Shown here: one piece after another, positions 1 through 8,755 of the stretch
How positions within the stretch are numbered: position 1 is the stretch's first letter
Layout of the letters: every line of letters starts with the position of its first letter
Origin: Verrucomicrobium sp.
GTDB lineage: Bacteria > Verrucomicrobiota > Verrucomicrobiia > Methylacidiphilales > UBA1321
Reading direction: 5' to 3'
Length of the DNA stretch: 64,000 nucleotides
Assembly: GCA_017849585.1 (NCBI GenBank)
Contig: JAFIGT010000012.1
Span: forward strand, 41,469-105,468
Notes under the pieces: generated by a model
Database searches by the model: none
Seen by the model: only the letters and a program-made list of their open reading frames with translations
Told to the model about the DNA's origin: nothing
Made by a program: the position numbers and the translations under genes

Positions 1-85
1 TTTTTCTTTGCCGTTTTATCAATTGCTCGAAATTCGATGACTGTTGCCGACTTGGTTTGATGAATACTTTGACTATCCTGAATCT

Positions 86-265
86 ATGACAAAGCCTTCT
101 CGCAAGCCTGCGACGGTTTTACAGGCGTTTGACTGGTCAAAGAGCGCGGCGTTACGGCGCGATAAAAGTAAGATGCTGATGATTAGCGCGGCGCAATCTG
201 CGAAGCTGCTTAACGAAAATCAGGGCATGCCTTTGAAGTCTATTCAAAGGAAGCGCAAGGCTTAA
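86..265 (+). CDS. Small basic hypothetical protein (doubtful)
   Basis: A reading frame of 59 residues runs from the ATG at 86; the same frame could also begin at a TTG at 44. The product is basic, with a Lys/Arg-rich C-terminus (ending QRKRKA), and has no signal peptide or recognisable domain. No convincing ribosome binding site precedes either start. It lies in the AT-rich left edge of the window, next to a tRNA fragment, so it may belong to a mobile element that continues to the left. It could equally be a chance frame. I do not recognise it. Confidence 0.25.
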   Translation: MTKPSRKPATVLQAFDWSKSAALRRDKSKMLMISAAQSAKLLNENQGMPLKSIQRKRKA

Positions 266-464
266 GTTTTGCGGTAAAAATGGCTCATTCTAAGATGGAG
301 TTTCGCGCCTTTTTTCCGCTCTCATTTTTGCTTTGCAAATTCATCCCAAAAAATGTTCAATTTTGACCGATTTGCAATGCAATGGGATGTAAAGTTGGAT
401 TTCTTTAAATTACGCAACTACTTAATGAAAAGATAATTATAAAATTTTGTAAAAATAGAAAAAT

Positions 465-518
465 GCTCCCCAAGGTCTTCTAAACCGTAGAGTGTTGGTT
501 CGATTCCAACTGGGAGCG
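465..518 (+). pseudogene. tRNA-Arg(UCU) remnant lacking the D-arm
   Basis: Positions 472-518 match tRNA positions 27-73. There is an anticodon stem (472-476 with 484-488, one mismatch), a loop CTTCTAA with anticodon TCT at 479-481, and a 5-nt variable loop. A perfect T-stem (494-498 with 506-510) closes the loop TTCGATT, followed by acceptor strand TGGGAGC and discriminator G at 518. GCTCCC at 465-470 pairs with GGGAGC of the 3' acceptor strand, but the whole D-arm (about 19 nt) is absent. No CCA is encoded. A bacterial tRNA without a D-arm is not expected to work, so this is probably a deleted tRNA gene or the 3' copy left by an element that integrated into tRNA-Arg. Confidence 0.6.
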
Positions 519-552
519 CTTTTGTATGCATTCCCCTTGAGGGGCCGAACTT

Positions 553-678
553 TTATTTGCCGGGCTGGATATACGTCTCTTCCGTTGTGGTGGTGGTTGT
601 GCGGTGCGGTTCATCGCAGGCGCAACCAGTGAGGATGACGAGGGTGGCGAGCAATCCAAGAAGCAAGTAGTTTTTCAT
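553..678 (-). CDS. Small Thr-rich lipoprotein
   Basis: This is a 41-residue protein. A hydrophobic N-terminus (MKNYLLLGLLATLVIL) leads to a lipobox LTGC with Cys19 as the predicted lipidated residue. The mature part is only about 22 residues and contains a run of six threonines followed by two glutamates. AAGGA lies about 9 bases before the ATG. The next upstream gene on the same strand also encodes an exported protein with Thr runs, so the two may be co-transcribed and share a location in the envelope. Function is unknown. Confidence 0.6.
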   Translation of the reverse strand: MKNYLLLGLLATLVILTGCACDEPHRTTTTTTEETYIQPGK

Positions 679-758
679 GGCGTTTTTTCCTTGGAGGGTG
701 ATGTGGAGGGTCGCGCCTGAGTGTGAAAGCAGGCGCGACCGGAGTAATCGGATTGGGG

Positions 759-1145
759 TTAGGGTGTCGTGGTGGTCGTGCGGGACGTTTTCTTGACAAT
801 GACTTTTGTAGCGACCATTTGGTTGCCGTTACGGTCGTAATAGACAGTCACAGGCTGGCCGGAGCGCACTGTCTCCATGGAGACTGGATTGCCGTCTTCG
901 TCAACATAGGTCGTGGTTTTGGAATAGCTGTAGCTGACGGGGTCGGATGTGGTGGTGGTCCGGACGATGATCGTATTGGGGCTGAACTGGGTCACGGTTC
1001 CCGAGGAGACGGTTCCGGCAGAGGATGTCGAGGTGGTGGTGGTTGTGCTCGTTTCGACGGGCATTTGAGCGAAGGTCGCTTGGGCGGTAATCAGGAGGAG
1101 GCCCAGGAAGGTGAGACCGCTCAGGTTTCGGATTTTCGTATTCAT
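759..1145 (-). CDS. Secreted Thr-rich hypothetical protein
   Basis: This 128-residue protein has a clear Sec signal peptide (about residues 1-26, ending ATFAQ). A Thr/Ser-rich linker follows. A central segment contains TTTYVDEDGNPVSME and VTVYYDRNGNQMVATKVIV, which looks like short beta strands carrying D-x-N/D-G turns. The C-terminus ends KKTSRTTTTTP. AAGGA precedes the ATG at a normal distance. It is expected to be periplasmic or surface-exposed. The 80-base gap to the downstream lipoprotein gene suggests one transcript. I do not recognise the family. Confidence 0.65.
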   Translation of the reverse strand: MNTKIRNLSGLTFLGLLLITAQATFAQMPVETSTTTTTSTSSAGTVSSGTVTQFSPNTIIVRTTTTSDPVSYSYSKTTTYVDEDGNPVSMETVRSGQPVTVYYDRNGNQMVATKVIVKKTSRTTTTTP

Positions 1146-1358
1146 GTTCTTTTCCTTTCGTTTCGTGTTGGAGCCGTCAGGCGGGCGGCGATTATCGAAT
1201 ATGCGGCCTGTGATTCATCTATGCGGCATAGGTCGTGCCAAGGGGTTCACCGAGAGGGGAGCGTGTTGATCGTCAAGAGGATCGGTGTGGCTCGCGCAAT
1301 CCGCAATCTGGCAATTTGCCCGCCCTTGACGGGGCCTCACTGCAAAAAACGGTGGAGA

Positions 1359-3140
1359 TCAACCCTGTCCGGCGTTCCAGAGGCGGGCATAGATGCCGCC
1401 TCGGGTGAGGAGTTCGGGGCCGGTGCCGCTTTCGACGATGCGGCCTTGCTCGAGGACGAAGATTTTGTCGACGTGATGAATGGTGCTGAGGCGGTGGGTG
1501 ACGATGAGGGTGGTCTGCCGCCGCATGAGATTCTTGAGGGTCTCCATGATCTCGGCTTCGGTTTCGAGATCGAGGGCGCTGGTGGGCTCGTCGAGGAGGA
1601 GAATGGGAGCGCCTTTGAGAAACGCGCGGGCGATACCGATGCGCTGCTTTTGACCGCCACTCAGGCGGACGCCGCGTTCCCCGACGGGGGTGTCGTATCC
1701 TTTGGGAAGTTTGGTGATGAAGTCGTGGGCTTGCGCGTCGATGGCGGCGGCTTCGATCTCGGCCTTGGTGGCGCCGAGTTTACCGTAGGCGATGTTTTCG
1801 CGGACGGTGCCATTGAGGAGCAACGTGTCCTGCAACACCACGGAGATGTGTTCACGCAGCGAAGCTTTGGTGACGGTGCGGATATCGATGTCGTCGATAT
1901 GGACGCTGCCGACGGTGGGATCGTAGAAGCGGGGCACGAGGGAGAGAAGCGTGGTCTTGCCCGCGCCGGTGCCCCCGACGAAGGCCACGGTTTGTCCGGC
2001 GGCGATGTCGAAGGTGAGGCCGCGCAAGATGGGTTCGTTGACCTCGTAGGCGAACTCGATTTTCTCGAAGTGGAGCGCGCCGGTGACGGCGGGAAGCTTC
2101 TTGGCGTGCGGGGCGTCAGGGACGGTATCCTCGGCGTCGAGAATTTCGAAGACGCGTTGCATGCCGGCGGCGGCCCCTTCGAGCGCCCACGCGGTGTAGC
2201 TGAGTTGCTCGAGCGGTTGGTAGAGCATGGCGAGGTAGCTCAGGAAGATCCAGAGATCGCCGACGGTGAGCTTTCCCGAAATCACGTGCTGCGTACCGAC
2301 GTAGAGAATCGATGCCGTGCCGAGCGCCATGATGACGCCGACGACGAGACTCGAGACGGAGTTGGTCATCGTGAGCTGCAGATTGGCGGTCAGGCTTTGC
2401 TTGGCTTCGCGTTCGAATTCGTTCACTTCGAATTCCTGACGGCCGAAGGCGTGCACGATGCGGATACTGGTCAATCCCTCGGACGCGCGGGCGAGGACAT
2501 CGCTTTCTTCCTGCTGCAGCGTGGTGGTCTGCTCGCGGACGCGCTTGGAATAATAGATGATCGTGCCCCAGAGGAACGGCGCGACGGCAAAGGAGAGGAA
2601 CGCGAGCGAGGCGTCCATCCGGTACATGACGACAAACGTCGCGACCAGGGTGATGACGGAGCCGAAGATGGTGGCGAAGCCGCGGTTAAAAAAAGTTTGG
2701 ACGGCTTGCGAATCGTAAGCGACGCGGAAGGTGGAGTCGCCACTGCGGCGGCGATCGTGGAAGTGCAGGGGAAGGTGTTGGAGGTAGGCGTAAAGCTGGG
2801 TGCGGAGGCGCAGGAGAGTCTTGAGGCCGATCTTGATGAGAACGTAGTTGTTCCAGAGGGAGAAGGCGCCCGCGAGGAGCGTGATGCCGACGAGGGCGAG
2901 GCAAGCTACTGACAATGTTGAGATGGAGAAATAGTAATGTCCGCCTTTTCCTGAAAGCATTTCCTCGTAGAAAGGTTCTCCAGTTTGAATTGCTCTTGGA
3001 ATAATCGTATCAATCACCCACTTGATCGGCCATGGCTTCAATAGATTGAAGCCGATGGTGATGAGCAGGAGGACGAGGGAGAACGAGATGGTTCCCAAGT
3101 ACGGCCGGTAGAAGGCGGCGACGCGGCGGTAGAGGTTCAT
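1359..3140 (-). CDS. ABC transporter, fused permease/ATPase (MsbA-like)
   Basis: This 593-residue half-exporter has an N-terminal six-helix permease (about 15-320) and a C-terminal nucleotide-binding domain. Visible motifs are Walker A GGTGAGKTT near residue 390, signature LSGGQKQR near 491, Walker B ILLLDEP near 512 and a switch histidine in VTHRLST. This layout is that of homodimeric or heterodimeric lipid/drug exporters of the MsbA type. It lies 48 bases downstream of the glycosyltransferase fusion gene on the same strand, while a second half-exporter is divergent on the other side. A role in moving a glycolipid or glycan made by that enzyme is an inference. There is no clear Shine-Dalgarno before its ATG, and the junction holds a short repeated octamer. 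Confidence 0.9.
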   Translation of the reverse strand: MNLYRRVAAFYRPYLGTISFSLVLLLITIGFNLLKPWPIKWVIDTIIPRAIQTGEPFYEEMLSGKGGHYYFSISTLSVACLALVGITLLAGAFSLWNNYVLIKIGLKTLLRLRTQLYAYLQHLPLHFHDRRRSGDSTFRVAYDSQAVQTFFNRGFATIFGSVITLVATFVVMYRMDASLAFLSFAVAPFLWGTIIYYSKRVREQTTTLQQEESDVLARASEGLTSIRIVHAFGRQEFEVNEFEREAKQSLTANLQLTMTNSVSSLVVGVIMALGTASILYVGTQHVISGKLTVGDLWIFLSYLAMLYQPLEQLSYTAWALEGAAAGMQRVFEILDAEDTVPDAPHAKKLPAVTGALHFEKIEFAYEVNEPILRGLTFDIAAGQTVAFVGGTGAGKTTLLSLVPRFYDPTVGSVHIDDIDIRTVTKASLREHISVVLQDTLLLNGTVRENIAYGKLGATKAEIEAAAIDAQAHDFITKLPKGYDTPVGERGVRLSGGQKQRIGIARAFLKGAPILLLDEPTSALDLETEAEIMETLKNLMRRQTTLIVTHRLSTIHHVDKIFVLEQGRIVESGTGPELLTRGGIYARLWNAGQG

Positions 3141-3188
3141 GAAAGCACTAAGTACGAGGTTCTAGGTACTAAGTAAGCAAGGCACACG

Positions 3189-5756
3189 TCATGCGGCGGT
3201 TGTTTTGCTTTCGGTCTTCGGCTTGGCGTCGTCCTTGACATGCTTGTTCACGGGCTGCAGTCCGGCGCGGATCGCACAGACTTGAACGAGCTCCGCCAGA
3301 CGCCAGCGTAATTTCAAGCCGTGGATGAGCCATGTGCCGACCGCGAAAACCCCCGTGCCGATGGCGTAGGGAATAAATCCGCGCGCAGCGAAGGAAAGTC
3401 CCAGCAGGATCAAGGCCGTGGCGAGGATCGAGCCAAAGAGGAAGGAGAAGGTGCTATTATTGAGAAAGATGCCGACCCGGGTCATACGGCGGCCATGTGG
3501 ATAAATTTCCGTCATGGTGCGCATCCGCAGATTCCACCAGCGGCTGGCAAAGACGTGGATATCCCAGTTGGTCCAGCCGGTGTCGATGGAGAATTTCCAA
3601 CCTTCGGTTTCCAGTGCATCCTGCACCTTGGCGATGAGTTCTGTGCGTTCGATACCGCTTTCGCTCCAGAAGGAAAGCAGGCCCGCCTCACTCCAGCGAG
3701 GAGAGAAGTGCGGGGCGACTTCCTTCGTCTTGATGACGGACGCGGGTGTTTCCTTGCCGCTAAGCCAGGTGAAGTAGCGGGCCCAAGCGCGACGCCAGGG
3801 TTGGAAGATAGCGAGATAGAGCAGAAGCAATCGTGCGTGGATGGAGTCGAATTTCGGTTCGATACGCGCCTGCATCATGTAGCTCAGACCAACGCAAAGC
3901 GTGAGCCCAAACATGATAAGCGGGATCAAGGCGATCTCGCGCACTGGAATGGAAATCAGGAACAGGAACAAGGTCAACCCGGCCCATTCCAGACAGCTGA
4001 GGAGACCGGCCCACGGCGAGATGCGCGTGGGGTAAATGCATTGGAACAGACCGGTACCGAAGACGCCGTGATAAATGACCGGCTTCGAGAAGAACGAGTC
4101 CATCCGCGCTTGGGTGTAAACGTTGCCATGCCAGATGGCGGTGCCGGTCGGTCCAAAATATTGCAGGTGCTTGTAGCGCAGCAGCGCCTCGGCTTCGCCG
4201 TAACCAGTCTGCTGGCTAAAGTAGGTCTTCACCTCGAACCGGCGATAATGCCAGACAACGGCGGCAGGACTAAAACCTATCTTGTTGCCGAGTTGCATGA
4301 TGCGCCAGCACACGTCCACATCGTCGCCAGCCTTGCGGTACTCGGGATCGAATCCGCCGATTTCGTCGAGAGCCCATTTATAATAGGCCATGTTGCAACC
4401 GGGCACATGCTCGGCCACGGTGTCGGTGAGGAGCACGTGGCTGGGAGATCCGGGCGCGACGGCCACGGTGGCTTGAATCCAGTCCGTGGCGGGGGGCGAA
4501 ATATTGGGGCCGCCGACCGCGGCGAATTCGTGGGAGGAGGTCAGGGTGTTGACGAGGAAATAGAGCCAGTCCTGATCGGCCATGCAGTCGGAATCGGTGA
4601 AGGCGACGATCTCGCCCTGGCTCGCGTTAATGCCGACATTGCGGGCCACGCTGAGCCCCTTGTTCACCTGGCAGATGTTGCGAACCTTCGGGAAATCTTT
4701 GACGATCTCCTGCGAGTTGTCCTTCGAACCGTCGTCGACAAAGATGACTTCGTAGTTCGGATAATTGATTTTCTGGAGCGATTCCAGGCAGTCGCGCAAT
4801 GTGCGCGCGCCATTGTAGCTGCAGACCACGATCGAGACCATTGGAAACGAGGCGAGCGGGAAACGTTCGCAGAGTGGACGCTCCGGATGGCTCAGGAACG
4901 GCTGCAGCGCGTAGTAACTTTTCTTCGGCGTGCGGTCTGTCTTGACGATGCCGAAGGCCCAGTCTGTGACGTCGATGCCGTCCGTGAACCATTCGTCCGT
5001 CCACGAGAAAATGATGGTGCCCGCGAGACCCGCCTTGAAGACGGTGTTCACATGCTGGCAGAGGAGTTCGGCCTGTTCCTCCTCGGGATGGCGGATCGTG
5101 TCCATGCCAAATTCGCTGAGGATCAGCGGTTTGTCTCCGGCGAGATTTTGCAGGCGACCGAGGTAATTGTTCAGGTCCTTCTGCTTGTGCAGATAAACGT
5201 TGTAGCTGTAAAAATCGACGTTCTTCGGGAGAACATATTCCGTTGGCGGGAAATTGGCGTAGGCGGCAAGCGCCCCGGCGTCGTGCTTCTTCACGATGCC
5301 CGCAAGCGAATCAAGGAACGCCTCCATGCGGTGCGAGCCGTACCAGCGGACGAGATCGGTCGGTATTTCGTTGTCGACAAAATAACCCATGATGGCGTTG
5401 TGGCCCGAATTGGCGATGACCGCCTCGCGAACATTATTGCGAATCGTTTCCACCGCGTCGGTATCGTCGAGGAAGAGCACTCGCTTGTGCCAGGGGATAG
5501 TCACCATCACGCGCAGGTGATAACGCTCCGCGAGATCCAAAAACCACCGGGGCGGCGTATGATAAATGCGCAGGACATTGATGCCGAGACCGACCATCAA
5601 CTTGAAATCCTCCTCGGCGCGCGAGGGTGTGGGAAAGCAAGGTTCGCCGGGAGCTTGTGGGCGGAAGGGCCCATAGGTCACCCCTTGCAGATAAAACTTT
5701 CTATCTCCTTCAAAGAAAAATTTGGCGCGAACTTCCAGCCGCTTCATCGGTTCCAT
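3189..5756 (-). CDS. Glycoside hydrolase-like domain fused to GT2 glycosyltransferase, membrane protein
   Basis: About 855 residues. Numbering below is from a possible upstream GTG at 5783; ATGs at 5756 and 5747 are equally plausible starts. Residues about 20-300 resemble a (beta/alpha)8 glycosidase of the GH2/GH5 clan, with acid/base Glu139 in VDNEIP and putative nucleophile Glu224 in LSEFG. Residues from about 315 form a family 2 glycosyltransferase: VVCSYN, VDDGS at 349-353, TDSDC with the metal-binding DxD at 397-399, and GDDVDVCWR. Hydrophobic segments near 600-660 and 790-830 should anchor it in the inner membrane. It is likely to build or remodel a cell-surface or exported glycan. The neighbouring ABC exporters fit that idea, but the substrate cannot be read from sequence. 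Confidence 0.85.
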   Translation of the reverse strand: MEPMKRLEVRAKFFFEGDRKFYLQGVTYGPFRPQAPGEPCFPTPSRAEEDFKLMVGLGINVLRIYHTPPRWFLDLAERYHLRVMVTIPWHKRVLFLDDTDAVETIRNNVREAVIANSGHNAIMGYFVDNEIPTDLVRWYGSHRMEAFLDSLAGIVKKHDAGALAAYANFPPTEYVLPKNVDFYSYNVYLHKQKDLNNYLGRLQNLAGDKPLILSEFGMDTIRHPEEEQAELLCQHVNTVFKAGLAGTIIFSWTDEWFTDGIDVTDWAFGIVKTDRTPKKSYYALQPFLSHPERPLCERFPLASFPMVSIVVCSYNGARTLRDCLESLQKINYPNYEVIFVDDGSKDNSQEIVKDFPKVRNICQVNKGLSVARNVGINASQGEIVAFTDSDCMADQDWLYFLVNTLTSSHEFAAVGGPNISPPATDWIQATVAVAPGSPSHVLLTDTVAEHVPGCNMAYYKWALDEIGGFDPEYRKAGDDVDVCWRIMQLGNKIGFSPAAVVWHYRRFEVKTYFSQQTGYGEAEALLRYKHLQYFGPTGTAIWHGNVYTQARMDSFFSKPVIYHGVFGTGLFQCIYPTRISPWAGLLSCLEWAGLTLFLFLISIPVREIALIPLIMFGLTLCVGLSYMMQARIEPKFDSIHARLLLLYLAIFQPWRRAWARYFTWLSGKETPASVIKTKEVAPHFSPRWSEAGLLSFWSESGIERTELIAKVQDALETEGWKFSIDTGWTNWDIHVFASRWWNLRMRTMTEIYPHGRRMTRVGIFLNNSTFSFLFGSILATALILLGLSFAARGFIPYAIGTGVFAVGTWLIHGLKLRWRLAELVQVCAIRAGLQPVNKHVKDDAKPKTESKTTAA

Positions 5757-5923
5757 AACAACAAGGGGGTGAGTCTCTCGCACCTGAGCTCAACGTGCAA
5801 GAGAGAAGAAATGGGCTCAAAAATTGATCTTGTATTGGAGGCCCCTTGCCCCATGCTCCCGATTTTAGCGACCAATTATACCTATTACCCCTGACACCTG
5901 ATTCCCCCCCCACCCCTGCCTCC

Positions 5924-7744
5924 ATGAGCTCCCCTTCGGTGACCTCCCAGTTGGCGCGCGCCCGATTCCTCTCCCGGTACCCCCTCGTTGCGCTGCGCAA
6001 AATTTATTCCAGCCAGAAGAGTAACCTCATCGTGGCTGCAATCCTGTTTATCATCAAACAGTCGCCCCAGTGGATGCTGCCCGTGGCTACAGCCACCATC
6101 CTTGATCTGGTGACCGTCAAACCCGGAGAGACACCACATTATCTCTTTGGCATGAGTTCGGGGCAATACCTGCTGGCGGTCTGTATCTTCTATTTCGTGC
6201 TCATCGTCCAGAACGCACCGATGCACGCGCTCTTTATACGCTACCTCAGCCGGGCCGTGCGTTCGGTGCAGATGGAGCTGCGTCAATCGCTGGTTGTCAA
6301 GATGCAGCAGCTGTCCCTCTCCTTTCACGACCAATCCCGCCGCGGCGCGCTGCAATCCAAAATTCTACGCGATGTGGACAACATCGAGATGCTTTCCCGC
6401 AATGTCTATAATACGCTGCTCGGGAGTGTCGTGACGATGATCGCGGCCCTCGTCGCGACCCTGTGGACACAGCCGGTCGTGGCCCTTTATTTCCTCGTCG
6501 CCGTACCGGTTTCAGTGGTACTGATTCGCGCCTTCCACAAGACGGTACAAGAGACCCAGTCGGAATTCCGCCGCGAGGTGGAAGGCATGTCGGCGCAGGT
6601 CTCCGAGATGATCGACCGCATTCCCACCACCCGCGCCCACGGCTTGGAGACATGGGAAATTAATGCCATGGAGCAGCGACTGGAACGCATTCGCACCAAG
6701 GGCGAGAAACTTGATTTCACCACGGAATTGTTCGCCTCAAGCTCTTGGGTGAGCTTTCAGGTCTCACAGTTCGTCTGCCTGCTTTTCACCGCGTGGTTGG
6801 TCTATAAGGGCCAGATCACCGTCGGCGCGGCCATGATGTTCCACGGTTATTTCGGCATGCTCGTCGGCTCGGTCGGCGGCATCCTCGCCATCTGGCCGAT
6901 CTTCCTGACCGGGGCGGAATCCATGAAATCCATCGGGGAAGTGCTGGAGGCTTCCGATGTGGAAACCAGCGACGGCAAGGCTTCCGTTCCGAGTGTACAA
7001 GGCGATTTCGTCTTCGATCATGTCACATTCCAGTATCCGACCCAAAAAGCACCTGCCGTGATCGATTTCCATGTGACGGTTCCCAACGGCCAGTGCATTG
7101 CGGTCGTGGGAGCATCCGGTTCGGGCAAGTCGACCCTGATGAATCTGATCATCGGTTTCTTGCGGCCTACCAGTGGGCGTATTCTGTTGGATGGCAAGGA
7201 TCTGATAAATCTGAACATGCAGGAATACCGCCGCAGCATTGCCGTGGTACCTCAGGTGACGATTCTCTTCTCCGGCACTTTGCGGGAAAATATCACATAC
7301 GGATTGACGAATGTGGACGAGTCACAGTTGCGCCGGTGCGTGACCATGGCCAACCTCGACGAAGTGGTCTCGCAGATGCCCAAGGGATTGGAGACCATCA
7401 TCGGCGAACGCGGTGCAACGTTATCGGGCGGTCAACGCCAGCGCGTGGCAATTGCCCGCGCCATGTTACGCAACCCTCGCGTGCTCATCCTCGACGAGGC
7501 GACTTCGGCTCTCGATGTCTTTTCGGAGAAGGTGGTGCAGGACGCACTGACCCGATTGTTACAGGGACGCACGACATTCATCGTGGCGCACCGGCTTTCG
7601 ACGATCCGGCATGCCAATCGCATTTTGGTCATGGACCACGGTAAGCTCGTCGAGTCCGGCGATCACGAATCCCTGCTCGCCGCCAATGGCGTTTATGCCC
7701 GCATGAACGCATTGCACGAACTCGCCGCAGCGACGGAGGGGTAG
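5924..7744 (+). CDS. ABC transporter, fused permease/ATPase
   Basis: A second half-exporter, about 606 residues from the ATG at 5924; a TTG at 5846 with GGAGG four bases upstream would add 26 residues. The N-terminal membrane domain is followed by an ATPase with Walker A GASGSGKST near residue 396, signature LSGGQRQR near 500, Walker B VLILDEATSALD near 520 and switch VAHRLST. It is transcribed divergently from the glycosidase/glycosyltransferase gene, with about 140-170 bases between them for a shared promoter region. It is only distantly similar to the other half-exporter in this cassette, so the two could pair as a heterodimer or serve different steps. Confidence 0.88.
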   Translation: MSSPSVTSQLARARFLSRYPLVALRKIYSSQKSNLIVAAILFIIKQSPQWMLPVATATILDLVTVKPGETPHYLFGMSSGQYLLAVCIFYFVLIVQNAPMHALFIRYLSRAVRSVQMELRQSLVVKMQQLSLSFHDQSRRGALQSKILRDVDNIEMLSRNVYNTLLGSVVTMIAALVATLWTQPVVALYFLVAVPVSVVLIRAFHKTVQETQSEFRREVEGMSAQVSEMIDRIPTTRAHGLETWEINAMEQRLERIRTKGEKLDFTTELFASSSWVSFQVSQFVCLLFTAWLVYKGQITVGAAMMFHGYFGMLVGSVGGILAIWPIFLTGAESMKSIGEVLEASDVETSDGKASVPSVQGDFVFDHVTFQYPTQKAPAVIDFHVTVPNGQCIAVVGASGSGKSTLMNLIIGFLRPTSGRILLDGKDLINLNMQEYRRSIAVVPQVTILFSGTLRENITYGLTNVDESQLRRCVTMANLDEVVSQMPKGLETIIGERGATLSGGQRQRVAIARAMLRNPRVLILDEATSALDVFSEKVVQDALTRLLQGRTTFIVAHRLSTIRHANRILVMDHGKLVESGDHESLLAANGVYARMNALHELAAATEG

Positions 7745-7757
7745 CGTCCTACGGGGC

Positions 7758-8528
7758 CTACTCCATCGGCATATTGTCCAACACTTCCGGCGGCTTGCCC
7801 GCCTTCAATTCCCGCAGCCATGTCAGCCACACACACGCCTCGTAGAGGACGTAGAGCGGCGCGGAAATCACGACGAGGCTGAAGAGATCCGAACTGGGTG
7901 TGATGCACGCGGCGATCACCACCACAATGATCAGGGCGTGGCGGCGGTACTCGACAAGGGAGGCATGCGGCAAGATGCCGAGGATATTCAGCAACATCAG
8001 CACCAGTGGAAATTCAAATGCCAGCCCTAAGCCCAAAAGCATCTGCACAGTGAAATCGATGTAATTGCTCAGCGTCCAGTTCGCCTGCACTCCCATCCAT
8101 TTATTGTAGTCGATGAAGAACGCGAACGTTTGGGGCAGGACCAGAAAATAGCAGAACGCGATCCCGACCAGGAACAGCAGCGCTCCCGCAGTGAAGACGG
8201 GAGCGAGGTACTTCTTCTCGCGCGGCGTGAGGGCCGGAAGGATGAACCCCGCAATGAAGTAGAGAATGAAGGGCAGCGAAAGAATCACCCCCCCCATCAT
8301 GCTGATCTGAATCTGAATGAAGAACGGGTCCGCGGGATGCAACACCACCGCGATGGTGGCCGGATCCTGCCCCGCTTGACGCAACGGCCACTCCAGCACA
8401 TCGAGCAACTCCTTCGTGTAGATGAAACAGAGGGTAACTCCAATGGCGAGCGCCAGTATGGACTTTACCACGACCCAGCGCAGGTCATCCAGGTGCTCCA
8501 TGAAAGGCTTGGCATTCGGGTCGCTCAT
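7758..8528 (-). CDS. tatC: Sec-independent protein translocase TatC
   Basis: TatC is the inner-membrane receptor for folded proteins carrying twin-arginine signals. The 256-residue product starts MSDPNAKPFMEHLDDLRW, containing the conserved N-terminal H-L-x-E/D-L-R-type motif. It has about six membrane helices, with the conserved FxxE-type segment AFEFPLVLML. Length is typical. No tatA/B gene is adjacent. A neighbouring aldo/keto reductase at 10745 carries a twin-arginine signal and could be a client. The gene is convergent with the preceding ABC transporter, 13 bases apart, with no obvious terminator between. Confidence 0.95.
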   Translation of the reverse strand: MSDPNAKPFMEHLDDLRWVVVKSILALAIGVTLCFIYTKELLDVLEWPLRQAGQDPATIAVVLHPADPFFIQIQISMMGGVILSLPFILYFIAGFILPALTPREKKYLAPVFTAGALLFLVGIAFCYFLVLPQTFAFFIDYNKWMGVQANWTLSNYIDFTVQMLLGLGLAFEFPLVLMLLNILGILPHASLVEYRRHALIIVVVIAACITPSSDLFSLVVISAPLYVLYEACVWLTWLRELKAGKPPEVLDNMPME

Positions 8529-8755
8529 ACAAGTGAGCGTAGTTTTTCATACTCACGGCAAAGCGCAAGAGAGGAGAATGAGGGGAAATACTTCACTCGA
8601 TCGTACAAGAACAGGGGTTTACTCTTCATGGAATGGTGTGTCACTGGGGAGCAAAGTATCACGCATTCTTATACTTAACTTGGATGAAGTTGTGCCGAGT
8701 AAAAATGGGAAGTGGAAAACGCCGGCCCGTGGGCGACCACAAAAGGAGGGGAATT

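Noticed and set aside
723..2912. Plus-strand frame of 729 codons opposite the ABC transporter
   Set aside because: It lies antisense to a clear ABC transporter gene and a secreted protein gene. Its Gly/Asp/Glu-rich product is what high-GC antisense frames give, and no motif is seen.
3321..5894. Plus-strand frame of 857 codons
   Set aside because: It is antisense to the GH-GT2 fusion, whose domains are recognisable. The frame has no ribosome site or conserved motif.
8633..8755. Upstream extension of the first chemoreceptor
   Set aside because: A perfect AGGAGGGG lies just before the ATG at 8756, and the extension has no membrane or receptor features.
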